The notes: a model not told the origin generated them from the sequence alone. Positions 1 through 8,692 are shown, counted from the first letter of the stretch. The stretch is 18,395 bases of DNA from Methanosarcinales archaeon (GCA_030666885.1 DAOUWY010000009.1:1-18395); one strand, 5' to 3'. Numbers and translations: made by a program.

Positions 1-612
1 CGGGCCGTTATACCATTTAGTATTCTCGCTCTTGCTGGCAATGTTATCGCCCTCAAAAGCTGATGTTGGGATGAAATTCATATCAGAAGGCTTGAATCCC
101 ACGATCTTCAGAAGTGCGCTGACATCTTCCTTGGCCTTGGTATATTTAGCCTCATCATAGTTGATCTCATCCATCTTATTAATTGCAATGATCAGCTGGT
201 TGATACCCAGGGTCCTGGACAGGAACACATGTTCCTTTGTCTGTGCCTGAACACCGTCCTTGCCTGATACCACCAGGATAGCGGCATCTGCCTGGGATGC
301 GCCTGTGATCATGTTCTTAACAAAGTCACGGTGACCGGGACAGTCCACCACAGTAAAATAATACTTAGGAGTATCAAACCGCTGGTGTGCGATATCAATA
401 GTGATACCCCTTTCCCGCTCTTCCTTAAGTGAGTCCATGACCCATGCAAATGCGAAGGATTCCTTTCCTTTTGCCTTTGCCTCTTCCTTATACTTCTCGA
501 TAATATGTGCCTCTACGGCTCCTGTATCATACATCAATCGACCCACAAGGGTTGATTTACCATGGTCGATATGACCGATAACAGCCAGGTTCATATGTGG
601 TTTCTCTGCCAT
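1..612 (-). CDS. tuf: Translation elongation factor 1-alpha (aEF-1A), N-terminal 204 residues, cut by window edge
   Basis: This GTPase delivers aminoacyl-tRNA to the ribosomal A site. The reading frame runs off the left edge, so only the N-terminal GTP-binding domain is present. The P-loop GHIDHGKS is at residues 13-20, the switch I region around the ERGITID segment at 67-73, G3 DCPGH at 90-94 and G4 NKMD at 145-148. The visible part ends at WYNGP, the usual junction toward domain 2. The ATG at 610-612 is preceded on the minus strand by GGAGG with 8-base spacing, which fixes the start. The first residues (MAEKPHMNLAVIGHIDHGKS) match the family start. It is last in the superoperon, 113 bases after the fusA stop, and that gap has a weak TATA-like box, so it may also be transcribed alone. 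Identification is essentially certain. Confidence 0.97.
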   Translation of the reverse strand, partial: MAEKPHMNLAVIGHIDHGKSTLVGRLMYDTGAVEAHIIEKYKEEAKAKGKESFAFAWVMDSLKEERERGITIDIAHQRFDTPKYYFTVVDCPGHRDFVKNMITGASQADAAILVVSGKDGVQAQTKEHVFLSRTLGINQLIIAINKMDEINYDEAKYTKAKEDVSALLKIVGFKPSDMNFIPTSAFEGDNIASKSENTKWYNGP

Positions 613-670
613 GTCTAATCCTCCATTCTTCATTTTATTATTGTAGATTTATTGTCTTATAGATTTTACT

Positions 671-680
671 GCTTTTAAAC
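671..680 (-). promoter_or_regulatory. Possible TATA box for tuf
   Basis: The minus strand reads GTTTAAAAGC inside the fusA-tuf gap. It lies about 60 bases upstream of the tuf ATG, so a start some 25 bases downstream would leave a leader of about 35 bases containing the GGAGG site. The region is AT-rich, so the match is only suggestive. Transcription from fusA could also cover tuf. Confidence 0.25.
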
Positions 681-725
681 TTTGTGTCAATTGCAGCTTG
701 GTTCCATTTACTTTTCAATACCCAG

Positions 726-2918
726 TTACTGACCTACAAAATCACTGGCTTTTGGCATTTCAGATTTCAATCCTTTGCGCTGGCGTATCTGCAACACGAT
801 CTCTTTTAACAGGCTTGCCGGTAATGTCTCGAACCCGGCAAATTCAGTACTCCACATGGCACGACCCTCGGTAGCAGACCTGATATCACCTGCAAACCCG
901 AAAAGTTCAGCCACCGGAGCCTTGCTCTCGATAATGGTCATATCGCCTTCCTGGGACATATTATTAATAATACCCCTTCGCCCCTGGATCTCTGAAGTTG
1001 CTCCACCCATATTGGTTTGCGGAGTCTGGATAAATACCTTCTGGTACGGTTCCAGCAGTGTATCGTCAGCCATAAGCATAGCAGCCTGTATGGCCTGCCT
1101 TGACGCGGGTATAACCTGGGCCGGACCCCTGTGTACCGCATCCTCGTGCAGCTTGGCATCTACGAGCTTGACCTTAACTGCCTGGCAAGGTTCCCTTGTG
1201 AGCGGACCGGCTTTCATAACCTCTTCAAAACCATCGATGATCAATTCCATTGTCTCGTTCAGGTACTGTATACCTTTGGTCAGGTTGATGAGAATATTTG
1301 ATTCATATATCTGGGTAATACCTTTTGCCTGGTCCTTATCCAATCCGGTCGCCATGAACTTTTCACGCCGTTCCAGTTCAGGCATACGCATGGATACCTC
1401 ACCGGATTTGATAAGGTCTACGATACCGCTGTCCAGGGGCTCCACTTCAATATAGAACCTGTTATGGCGGTTCGGACTCTTACCTTCAATCGGGCCGGCA
1501 TGTTTTTGTATGGTTTCCCTGTAAACCACAATTGGCGGACTTGTAGTGATCTCCACACCCTTGTCACGCTCGATCCTGTGGCCAATAACCTCAAGATGTA
1601 GTTCACCCATGCCTGACATCAGGTGTTCCCCGGTCTCTTCATTGATAGTTACTTTCAGTGTATTGTCTTCCTTGGCCACCTGCCTCAGCACCTCAACCAG
1701 CTTGGGAAGATCTTTCATGTGCTTGGCTTCCACAGCCACTGTAACCACAGGCTCACTGGCATGCTGGATGGACTCAAAAGGTATCATGTCATCCTTTGAA
1801 GAAACCGTGGCACCCACATACGCATCCTTCAAGCCGGTGACAGCCGCAATATTACCTGCAGGGATCTGTTCCACTTCCAGCCTTTCCGGGCCCATGAAAA
1901 TCCCCACCTGCTGCAGCCTGTTCGTCTTTACAGACCCCGATACGTTAAGTTCCATACCTCTTTTCAGTGTACCGCTGAACAACCTGCCAGTGGACACTTC
2001 GCCTGCATGGGGGTCCAATGAGATATTTGTCACCATTAATGCCACATCACCGTCACGGTTGGCATTTAGCATATCCTTACCTTCCGTGGATTCCTTATCG
2101 CCATGCCATATCACATTCACCCTGTCTTTCTGGGCATCAAGGGGATTGGGCAGGTACCGGATGATCATATCATTTAAAACCTCATGTAGCGGACATTTGT
2201 CTGCCAGTTCCTTTTGGTTCTCTTCCTTGCAATAATTGTAAACATCATTGAACCCGATACCTGATTTCTTCATAAATGGTACACTTATGGCCCAGTTATA
2301 CAGGGCAGAACCAAAGGCTACAGTGCCGCCGGCAGCATCCACACGCCATCCTGCCTTGTATTTCTCTTCGTTCATGCCTTTGATGAGCTTATTCACATGA
2401 TCGATGACCTTGCCCAGCCTGACCTGCATTTCCTGGGAGTCTACCTGCAACTCATTGATCAGCCTATCCACCTTGTTGACGAACAGTACCGGCCTCACAT
2501 GTTCCTTTAACGCCTGCCTGAGCACGGTCTCGGTCTGTGGCATGGTACCTTCAACCGCATCCACAACTACCACTGCACCGTCCACTGCCCTCATGGCCCT
2601 GGTCACGTCACCGCCAAAATCCACATGGCCCGGTGTATCAATAAGATTGATCAGGTATTCATCATCCTCAAACTCATGTACCATTGAAACACAGGCAGAG
2701 TCTATAGTGATACCCCGCTCCTGCTCTTCCTCATCCGAATCTGTGAACAACTGCCTGCCTGCCAGTTCCTTTGAGATCATACCGGCACCGGCCAGGATAT
2801 TATCTGTAAGAGTTGTCTTCCCGTGATCGATATGTGCCACTATACCGATATTCCTGACATTCTCAGGTTCATTCATGAGCACAGTCACGCGCTCTACCAT
2901 CTTTTTCCTTCGTCCCAT
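726..2918 (-). CDS. fusA: Translation elongation factor 2 (aEF-2)
   Basis: This ribosomal translocase GTPase is 730 residues long, normal for archaeal EF-2. P-loop AHIDHGKT is at residues 28-35, the QERGITID switch I segment near 66-73, DTPGH at 94-98 and NKVD at 148-151. The C-terminal half carries domains III-V. The loop LHEDAVHRGPAQVIP near 590-604 contains His596, the residue expected to be converted to diphthamide; this is inferred from EF-2 family knowledge. The start MGRRKKMVERVT is family-typical, and GAGGAG lies 6 bases upstream of the ATG. No intein or insertion is apparent. The gene is separated from rpsG by 151 bases holding a terminator-like hairpin and a possible promoter, so it probably has its own initiation point and may be co-transcribed with tuf downstream. 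Confidence 0.98.
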   Translation of the reverse strand: MGRRKKMVERVTVLMNEPENVRNIGIVAHIDHGKTTLTDNILAGAGMISKELAGRQLFTDSDEEEQERGITIDSACVSMVHEFEDDEYLINLIDTPGHVDFGGDVTRAMRAVDGAVVVVDAVEGTMPQTETVLRQALKEHVRPVLFVNKVDRLINELQVDSQEMQVRLGKVIDHVNKLIKGMNEEKYKAGWRVDAAGGTVAFGSALYNWAISVPFMKKSGIGFNDVYNYCKEENQKELADKCPLHEVLNDMIIRYLPNPLDAQKDRVNVIWHGDKESTEGKDMLNANRDGDVALMVTNISLDPHAGEVSTGRLFSGTLKRGMELNVSGSVKTNRLQQVGIFMGPERLEVEQIPAGNIAAVTGLKDAYVGATVSSKDDMIPFESIQHASEPVVTVAVEAKHMKDLPKLVEVLRQVAKEDNTLKVTINEETGEHLMSGMGELHLEVIGHRIERDKGVEITTSPPIVVYRETIQKHAGPIEGKSPNRHNRFYIEVEPLDSGIVDLIKSGEVSMRMPELERREKFMATGLDKDQAKGITQIYESNILINLTKGIQYLNETMELIIDGFEEVMKAGPLTREPCQAVKVKLVDAKLHEDAVHRGPAQVIPASRQAIQAAMLMADDTLLEPYQKVFIQTPQTNMGGATSEIQGRRGIINNMSQEGDMTIIESKAPVAELFGFAGDIRSATEGRAMWSTEFAGFETLPASLLKEIVLQIRQRKGLKSEMPKASDFVGQ

Positions 2919-2965
2919 ATCTATCTCCTCAATAAATTTTAAGTGTCTGGTTATTAATCATCTGA

Positions 2966-2973
2966 TTTTAAAG
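2966..2973 (-). promoter_or_regulatory. fusA: Possible TATA box for fusA
   Basis: The minus strand reads CTTTAAAA about 50 bases before the fusA ATG, preceded by CGAATA where a BRE would sit. Initiation some 25 bases downstream would give a leader of about 27 bases that includes the GAGGAG ribosome site. It overlaps the proximal copy of a tandem repeat. The surrounding DNA is AT-rich, so confidence is modest. Confidence 0.4.
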
Positions 2974-3005
2974 TATTCGTATTAATTAAAAGTATCCACA
3001 TTAAT
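2968..3005. repeat. Two adjacent 19-bp imperfect tandem repeats upstream of fusA
   Basis: On the minus strand, copy 1 (2987-3005) is ATTAATGTGGATACTTTTA and copy 2 (2968-2986) is ATTAATACGAATACTTTAA. Fifteen of 19 positions match and there is no gap between copies. They lie between the terminator-like hairpin and the fusA start, at the place expected for promoter or operator elements. This could be a duplicated promoter/regulator site or chance in AT-rich DNA. Confidence 0.5.
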
Positions 3006-3032
3006 AAAAAAAGATTCCGTCCTTGAATATAC

Positions 3033-3061
3033 AAAAAAAATGATTGCGGCAAAGCCGCAAT
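3033..3061 (-). terminator. Intrinsic terminator-like hairpin after rpsG
   Basis: On the minus strand, ATTGCGGC pairs perfectly with GCCGCAAT (8-bp stem, 3-base loop; plus-strand 3043-3061). After TCA it is followed by eight Ts (3033-3040). It begins 8 bases past the rpsG TAA. The stem plus U-tract resembles a factor-independent terminator. Archaeal RNA polymerase terminates mainly at U-tracts, so the T8 run alone could suffice. Confidence 0.65.
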
Positions 3062-3069
3062 AAAATAGA

Positions 3070-3630
3070 TTACCTTGCAGCCTTTGCCACCCGTTCCTTT
3101 CCTTCCTTCTTGTTAATAGAATAGGACTTGACATCGTAGTTTGCAGCTGCTATTATCTCATTTGCCAGGGCTTCCCCGACAGGCCGCCTTTTCTTAAATG
3201 AAGACTTATACGCCCCTTCAGCCACCAGTTTCAATGCGGTATCCACCCTGCGCTGTGGTGCACTGTCCACTGCCTTTGGAACAGCGATACCGCCGTACTT
3301 CAACCTGACAGTTTCCTCCCTGGGTCCGGCATTGATAATAGCATTGACCAGTACCTGGATCGGATTTTCCTTGGTCTTTTTGTTAATGATCTCAAAAGAG
3401 TCCTTAACGATCCTGTAGGTGGTCATCTTCTTGCCAGTGTTCTGTTCAGACTGCATCATCTTATTGATGAGCCTCTCAACAATATGCTGGTTGGACTTAT
3501 TGAACTGCTGTCTGGCATGTTTTCCTCCGGAATAAGGCAGCATAACAGGCTTCAGGTTTATATATCTCTCAACGCTGATATCCTCTACCTGGACTTCTGT
3601 AGTATCCCATTTATCGAAAATCTTATTCAT
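3070..3630 (-). CDS. rpsG: 30S ribosomal protein S7
   Basis: This 16S rRNA-binding protein initiates assembly of the 30S head. The 186-residue length is normal for archaeal S7. Recognisable family segments are GGKHARQQF near residues 35-43, NPIQVLVNAIINAGPREE near 89-106, YGGIAVPKAVDSAPQRRVD near 112-130, and the C-terminal KERVAKAAR. The ATG is preceded by GAGGTAGAT, which overlaps the rpsL stop codon four bases upstream, so translation is likely coupled to rpsL. The gene is followed within about 10 bases by a hairpin and T-tract, consistent with the end of one transcript segment before fusA. Confidence 0.98.
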   Translation of the reverse strand: MNKIFDKWDTTEVQVEDISVERYINLKPVMLPYSGGKHARQQFNKSNQHIVERLINKMMQSEQNTGKKMTTYRIVKDSFEIINKKTKENPIQVLVNAIINAGPREETVRLKYGGIAVPKAVDSAPQRRVDTALKLVAEGAYKSSFKKRRPVGEALANEIIAAANYDVKSYSINKKEGKERVAKAAR

Positions 3631-3634
3631 ACAT

Positions 3635-4063
3635 CTACCTCATTGGTTTCTCTTTACGACCGATCACCATTTCATTGAGACTCATATCGTTTACTGCCGT
3701 TACCTTGAACCTGACACCGGGAATGTCACCCTTTGCACCGCCCATACGCCCACCGATACGTTCCACGGTCACTTCATCATGTTCATCTATGAAATTGATA
3801 GCACCATCACCAGGACAAAAAGCAGTAACCTGCCGTCCGTTCTTGATCAACTGGATCCTTACACATTTCCTTATAGCAGAGTTTGGCTGTTTTGCCTCTA
3901 CACCGACTTTCTCAAGTACAATACCTCTTCCCTGTGGAGCGCCTCCAAGGGGATCTGCCTTTATATTAAGCTTCAGAGCGCGCCGGAGGTATTTCCTGTC
4001 GCTCCACCTGAAATTTTCCCGGTCACCTTTTAGTTTGCGGGCAGCGTATTTTCCGTTTCCCAT
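3635..4063 (-). CDS. rpsL: 30S ribosomal protein S12
   Basis: This decoding-centre protein of the small subunit is 142 residues long, typical of archaeal S12 (uS12). The signature KQPNSAIRK is at residues 58-66, with the PNSA loop that touches the A-site codon-anticodon helix. The C-terminal part has the GGRMGGAKGDIPGVRFKV segment. ATG at 4061-4063 has AGGAAG upstream. The stop is TAG, with a second in-frame TAA three codons later, and rpsG begins after four bases. It is the first ribosomal protein of the str-type block, 45 bases after the NusA-like gene. Confidence 0.98.
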   Translation of the reverse strand: MGNGKYAARKLKGDRENFRWSDRKYLRRALKLNIKADPLGGAPQGRGIVLEKVGVEAKQPNSAIRKCVRIQLIKNGRQVTAFCPGDGAINFIDEHDEVTVERIGGRMGGAKGDIPGVRFKVTAVNDMSLNEMVIGRKEKPMR

Positions 4064-4108
4064 ATTATAATACTTCCTGTGAAATTAATTATCTGGAATT
4101 CTTGCAGG

Positions 4109-4540
4109 CTACTGGATTGTCACGTCATCTATATCATGATGTCGTTTGGCAAGAACCTTCACTTTTTCAATGTTCTTTCCGTTTCGCCCTATAGCAAGAC
4201 CCTTCTCTTTAGTTTTTACTTCTACATAAGCTATACGTTTGTCACCCTTATATCCGATCTTTACGTTATTGGCATTGGCAGGCTGGAGCAGGTTCTGTAT
4301 AAAAATAACCGGATCGTCGTTATATTCCACAACTTCAACATGGCGCCCGATACTTTTTACAAGCTTGTTGACATGTTCACCGTTCTTGCCTATGGCCATG
4401 CCCATATCTCCGGTCTTAACAACAAATATCACCCTGTTGTTGTTGTCATCCAGCAGACAATCCCTGGCAGTAGCTCCGGTGGTACTCTCAAACAATGCTA
4501 TGTAGCGAATTCCATCTGTGGAGAGTTTAACTTCGCTCAA
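4109..4540 (-). CDS. nusA: Archaeal NusA-like transcription factor (two KH domains)
   Basis: This short NusA homologue of 143 residues consists of two KH RNA-binding domains, with GxxG loops GKNG at residues 51-54 and GRNG at 118-121. It lacks the N-terminal polymerase-binding and S1 domains of bacterial NusA, as is normal in archaea, where it sits between the polymerase and S12 genes. The start is a TTG at 4538-4540. An AGGGTG ribosome site overlaps the preceding rpl30e stop, and MSEVKLSTDGIRYI fits the family N-terminus, so the rare start looks real. The stop is TAG, with an in-frame TAA a few codons later. Family assignment is firm; its exact role in archaeal transcription or rRNA handling is not settled by the sequence. 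Confidence 0.93.
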   Translation of the reverse strand: MSEVKLSTDGIRYIALFESTTGATARDCLLDDNNNRVIFVVKTGDMGMAIGKNGEHVNKLVKSIGRHVEVVEYNDDPVIFIQNLLQPANANNVKIGYKGDKRIAYVEVKTKEKGLAIGRNGKNIEKVKVLAKRHHDIDDVTIQ

Positions 4541-4550
4541 TTATACACCC

Positions 4551-4841
4551 TTATTCTTTTATCACTGTTAATATTTTCGAATCCCCTGGATCTTCTATAG
4601 CCATTGCCGCAACAGCGAACGGTTTGCTGCAGGTCGTACCCAGTTCAACACCAATACCCGGAAAGTCGATCACAGGTACTTTCCCTGTAACCCTGTCCCG
4701 TACGTCGGCTGGACAGTTTGACGCAAGCACTACTGCCTTGGCCTGGTAATTATCCACAGCCTTAACTGTTTGCCTTGATCCGATCGATACCTTTCCGGTC
4801 TGGATCGTGATTCTCATTGTTTTATTAAAGTCTAAATCCAT
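4551..4841 (-). CDS. rpl30e: 50S ribosomal protein L30e
   Basis: This small kink-turn RNA-binding protein of the L7Ae/L30e superfamily has 96 residues from the chosen start. Family features are the GKVSIGSRQTVKAV segment and the AKAVVLASNCPADVRD strand-helix, followed by IDFPGIGVELGTTCSKPF. I chose the ATG at 4839-4841 because AGGATGAT lies at a sensible distance upstream. The in-frame ATG nine bases earlier (ending at 4850) falls inside that ribosome site. The gene lies 45 bases after rpoA2 and 10 bases before the NusA-like gene, the standard euryarchaeal order. Confidence 0.95.
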   Translation of the reverse strand: MDLDFNKTMRITIQTGKVSIGSRQTVKAVDNYQAKAVVLASNCPADVRDRVTGKVPVIDFPGIGVELGTTCSKPFAVAAMAIEDPGDSKILTVIKE

Positions 4842-4886
4842 GAATATCATCCTGTATGATTTTTTATACCTACTGGGTTTTATTAT

Positions 4887-6035
4887 TTAAGTTCTTTTTG
4901 CTGCCAGGAGTTTTACATGTCCGGTCCCGAGTTGAATGGGCTGGCCCACAATAACATTCTCGGTCACACCTCTTAATTCGTCAATATCTCCCCTTGTACC
5001 TGCATCCAGCAGGTGGTTCACTGTGACCTCGAAAGCCGCCCGTGCAAGTACACTGGCCTTCTCACCCGAGATGCCATGCCTGCCAATTGCCTTCACTTCC
5101 CCGTCAACGGTCATGATATCAGCCACCAGCATGATATGCCTTACATCAACAGACAGCCCCTGTTCACGAAGTGTGTCAGTAGCTTCTTTTATGATACTGT
5201 TCCTGGCCGCCTCTATACCAAACACTTCATATATCTCATTGATATTATTAGTAGTGGACTTGGTCATATCCACGCCATCCAGATCAGCAATGTCTTTTAG
5301 TGACGATCCTTCAGTGTACAGTACATATTCATCAATAGTATCCTCTTTCCTGATAACTACCCGTTTGATATTACTTATTCCCTTGAGGGTCACGTTCTCC
5401 GCGTTCTTACCCAGCTGGAGCAGTTCCCTGTACGACTCGTTCTCAGGACGTACCGTAAGCACATTACCATCTATCAACACAGTCAATCCCAATTCTTCCT
5501 CCAGTTTCCCTGCCACTTCATCCGGTGTGATCTCACGCTGGGTGATCACCTTCTCATTGAGCTCGATGATCAATGCCATTTCAGTAATATCCGTAGACAA
5601 GCTACCAAGGTGACTGATATGGGTGGCTTCAATATTCCATGCCAGTTTACGGGCCATATCCCTATCCCCGGCATAATCCTCATTGAGATGTACTGACATC
5701 ATGGGCGTAGACGGGTTCTTCCTGGCATCAACGATTTCGATCAGCCTGGGCAGACCCAGTGTAACATTTATCTCAGCCACACCCGCATAGTGGAATGTCC
5801 GCATGGTCATCTGGGTACCAGGCTCACCAATACTCTGGGCCGAGACCACACCCGCAGCCTCACATGCTTCAATACAGGCGTATTCATAACCTTCAACAAC
5901 CCGCTTTATGATCTCTTCAAGCTGCTTTTTGGTTACTTTTGTCTCTTCAAGCTCCTTATGAAGAGTATCAAGGATATTCTTTGGCATTTGCAGGTTCCTG
6001 GTCATCTCTTCAATGGTCTTCTCGCTCACTGCCAT
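4887..6035 (-). CDS. rpoA2: DNA-directed RNA polymerase subunit A''
   Basis: This is the C-terminal part of the split largest polymerase subunit, 382 residues from the chosen start. The trigger-loop region is near residues 67-85 (QSIGEPGTQMTMRTFHYAG), and the C-terminal jaw and cleft segments follow, including the GRHGISGEKASVLARAAFE stretch. I chose the ATG at 6033-6035 (MAVSEKTIEEM): it shares one base with the rpoA1 stop (TAATG) and has a strong GGAGGT site upstream. The open frame continues 13 codons further 5', but that would overlap coding rpoA1 and has no ribosome site. There is no sign of an intein at the trigger-loop region. Confidence 0.98.
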   Translation of the reverse strand: MAVSEKTIEEMTRNLQMPKNILDTLHKELEETKVTKKQLEEIIKRVVEGYEYACIEACEAAGVVSAQSIGEPGTQMTMRTFHYAGVAEINVTLGLPRLIEIVDARKNPSTPMMSVHLNEDYAGDRDMARKLAWNIEATHISHLGSLSTDITEMALIIELNEKVITQREITPDEVAGKLEEELGLTVLIDGNVLTVRPENESYRELLQLGKNAENVTLKGISNIKRVVIRKEDTIDEYVLYTEGSSLKDIADLDGVDMTKSTTNNINEIYEVFGIEAARNSIIKEATDTLREQGLSVDVRHIMLVADIMTVDGEVKAIGRHGISGEKASVLARAAFEVTVNHLLDAGTRGDIDELRGVTENVIVGQPIQLGTGHVKLLAAKRT

Positions 6036-8680
6036 TATTCTACCTCCTTTGAAGTAACAGATTCCACGATCCACTTTATGGCCTGTGGCTTACTGAATTC
6101 ACTTTTCATGGGGTCAATACCATCCTCGCCATATCTGAACTGGACAACCATGCCCCTTGTATCCCTCACAGTCCCATCATACTGGACCTCCAGGTCCTGG
6201 AGTGCATTGACCAGCCTGCGCTGCAGGTAACCACTCTGGGAGGTCCTGACAGCCGTATCCACCAGACCTTCCCTGCCACCAATGGCGTGGAAGAAATATT
6301 CTGTGGGTGAAAGGCCGCTTTTATAACTGTTCTTCACAAACCCGTGAGCTGCCGCACCCAGGTCACCTGTATGGAAATTGGAAAGTGTCCTGCCGGCATA
6401 ACCCCGCCTGATACGCTCGCCCCTCACAGCCTGCTGGCCTACGCATCCTGCCATCTGTGTCAGGTTCAACATGGAACCCCTGGCACCTGAAACTGCCATA
6501 ACCACAGCGGCATTTTCAAGGCCGAGGTATTTACCGGCAATATTACCGGTCGAATCCCTTGCCTTGCCAAGCTCCTGCATGATCTTCAATTCCAGTGTCT
6601 CGTCCACGGTCCTGCCAGGCAGAGGTTCAAGGTTTCCTTCATTATAAGCTATAATCAGGTTCATGACCCTATCCTCGGCTTCACCCAGCAATTCAGATAT
6701 CTGGATACTGGCTTCTTCAGGTATATCCTCATCATTGATCCCGAAACTGAAACCGTAATGCATAACACCTTTTATCCCGAGCATGGTAGCATTATTGATA
6801 AATTGCAGTCCCCTGGCCGAACCATAATCCTTGATGATCTTGTCAACGATCAATCCCTTGAATGCACCCACGGCTTTTTCTTCAATAGTACCGCTCAATA
6901 ACCGGCCGTCCTTAATAAGTACATAAGCATCCAGTTCACAGTCTTCCTTCTTACAGGTATCACAATTTTCACATATCCCTGCCCTGTATACCATATTCAG
7001 TCCGGACGGCAGAATGTGGCTGACTGCCTGTTTTCCGGTCCAGAAAGGCTTACCATCCACTTCACCTGCCGGTTCGGATAACTCTTCTATATTGGATTTG
7101 CTGAGCATGTCCAGTATTTCACTCTTACTGAGTCTGCTATCTCCCCTGGTCAACAGGTACATACCCGAGATGTGGTCATGTATGCCGCCAATAATGGGAC
7201 CGCCGAACCTGGGAGACAGGATATTTTCCTGTACATGTATAAGCATCATTGCCTCTGCCCTGGCCTCTTCGGTCTGGAGCACATGCATGTTCATTTCATC
7301 ACCGTCAAAGTCAGCGTTGTAGGGCGGGCATACGGCAGGATTCAACCTGAAAGTCTTATGGGGCAGTACCTTGACATTATGTGCCATGATACTCATCCTG
7401 TGCAATGAAGGTTGCCTGTTAAACAGCACGATATCCCCATTCTTCAACTGCCTGTCGATCTTCCATCCCAGTTCAACAGTCTCTGCAAGTTCCTCGCGAT
7501 TACTTTCAGTGATCTTGATCCTGCGCCTGTCACTGCGCTCTATATAGTTAGCACCGGGATGGTTCTCAGGACCCCGCCTGATATATTCACGCATTTCTTC
7601 AATATTACGGGTAGTCAGGTTGACAGGTATGGTCATTTCCATAGCAATAGATAGTGGGACACCCACTTCGCTGATGCTAAGGTTTGGGTCGGGTGAAATT
7701 ACAGTCCTTGCACTGAAATTTACCCTCTTACCTGACAAACTGCCCCTGAACCTTCCCTCCTTCCCTTTAAGCCTCTGGGATAAGGTCTTTAACGGCCTTC
7801 CTGAACGGTGCCTGGCAGGGGGTACGCCTGATACCGCATTATCCATGAACGTTGTCACATGGTACTGCAGCAGTTCCCACAGGTCCTCGATGATAAGCTG
7901 GGGCGCACCAGCTTCACGGTTCTCCTGGAACCTCTGGTTGATCCTGATAATATCCACCAGTTTATGGGTGAGGTCATCCTCACTCCTCTGCCCGCTCTCC
8001 AGCGTTATACTGGGGCGCATGGTCACTGGCGGTACCGGCAGTACGGTCAATATTACCCATTCGGGCCTGGCGTTATTTGGGTCCATGCCAATGACTTCGA
8101 TATCCTCGTTGGATATTTTCTCAAGTCTCACCCTGATATCAGAAGGCATTAGCTTATGATCGTGATCACCCATCTTCTCGACATAGGTGGATGGTTTTTC
8201 GACCTTTATATCCAGCTGTTTGGCACCACAATACATGCAGGTCTTAGGCTTTCTTGCCTCTTTGAATACCTCGTTGGTGATATCCTCTATTGGCTGCCCT
8301 ATCTTCCTCATTGTCCTGATCTGTTCAAGGTATTTCTTTTTCTGTTTTGAATCCAGAAGCAGTGCACTGCACTCCCTGCATGTGCCCCTTAATATCTTGC
8401 GTATCAATTTTGCAAAACCTACATGGATGACCGGTGCGATGAGTTCTACATGTCCGAAATGACCAGGACACTCTCCTGCCCTGCCTCCGCAGGTCTTGCA
8501 ACGAAGACCAGGGTCAATAACACCCATTCGGGGATCCATCAGGCCCATTTCTATTGGGAAACCGTCGTCATCATAAGTATCTGCAGTAATTACACGGGTT
8601 ACACTCATCTTCCTGTACTCTTTAGGTGATATAAGCCCGAACCTGATTTCTTTTATTCGCTTTGGAACTGTTTTAAACAT
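6035..8680 (-). CDS. rpoA1: DNA-directed RNA polymerase subunit A'
   Basis: This is the N-terminal part of the largest subunit, holding the catalytic Mg site. From the chosen ATG it has 881 residues. The universal NADFDGDEMNMH motif is at 455-466, with metal-binding Asp457, 459 and 461. Zinc sites are Cys61/64/71-His74, and a second cluster Cys101/104/148/151. An additional Cys570/573/576/581 group follows the funnel region. The start is placed at the ATG 8678-8680 because GAGGTGG (8686-8692) lies five bases upstream. A GTG three codons earlier lies within that site and is less likely. The gene begins right after rpoB1 and its stop overlaps the rpoA2 start. Confidence 0.98.
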   Translation of the reverse strand: MFKTVPKRIKEIRFGLISPKEYRKMSVTRVITADTYDDDGFPIEMGLMDPRMGVIDPGLRCKTCGGRAGECPGHFGHVELIAPVIHVGFAKLIRKILRGTCRECSALLLDSKQKKKYLEQIRTMRKIGQPIEDITNEVFKEARKPKTCMYCGAKQLDIKVEKPSTYVEKMGDHDHKLMPSDIRVRLEKISNEDIEVIGMDPNNARPEWVILTVLPVPPVTMRPSITLESGQRSEDDLTHKLVDIIRINQRFQENREAGAPQLIIEDLWELLQYHVTTFMDNAVSGVPPARHRSGRPLKTLSQRLKGKEGRFRGSLSGKRVNFSARTVISPDPNLSISEVGVPLSIAMEMTIPVNLTTRNIEEMREYIRRGPENHPGANYIERSDRRRIKITESNREELAETVELGWKIDRQLKNGDIVLFNRQPSLHRMSIMAHNVKVLPHKTFRLNPAVCPPYNADFDGDEMNMHVLQTEEARAEAMMLIHVQENILSPRFGGPIIGGIHDHISGMYLLTRGDSRLSKSEILDMLSKSNIEELSEPAGEVDGKPFWTGKQAVSHILPSGLNMVYRAGICENCDTCKKEDCELDAYVLIKDGRLLSGTIEEKAVGAFKGLIVDKIIKDYGSARGLQFINNATMLGIKGVMHYGFSFGINDEDIPEEASIQISELLGEAEDRVMNLIIAYNEGNLEPLPGRTVDETLELKIMQELGKARDSTGNIAGKYLGLENAAVVMAVSGARGSMLNLTQMAGCVGQQAVRGERIRRGYAGRTLSNFHTGDLGAAAHGFVKNSYKSGLSPTEYFFHAIGGREGLVDTAVRTSQSGYLQRRLVNALQDLEVQYDGTVRDTRGMVVQFRYGEDGIDPMKSEFSKPQAIKWIVESVTSKEVE

Positions 8681-8685
8681 TTTTA

Positions 8686-8692
8686 CCACCTC
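8686..8692 (-). promoter_or_regulatory. rpoA1: Ribosome-binding site deciding the rpoA1 start
   Basis: GAGGTGG on the minus strand is complementary to the archaeal 16S 3' end and lies five bases before ATG 8678-8680. The competing GTG (8687-8689) is inside this motif and so is unlikely to be the initiator. The motif overlaps the rpoB1 TAG stop, implying coupled translation. Confidence 0.7.

Noticed and set aside
775..2826. Plus-strand open frames opposite fusA (about 226, 229 and 140 residues)
   Set aside because: They lie antisense to EF-2, which has every GTPase motif in frame. The shadow translations are Ser/Thr-rich and lack ribosome sites.
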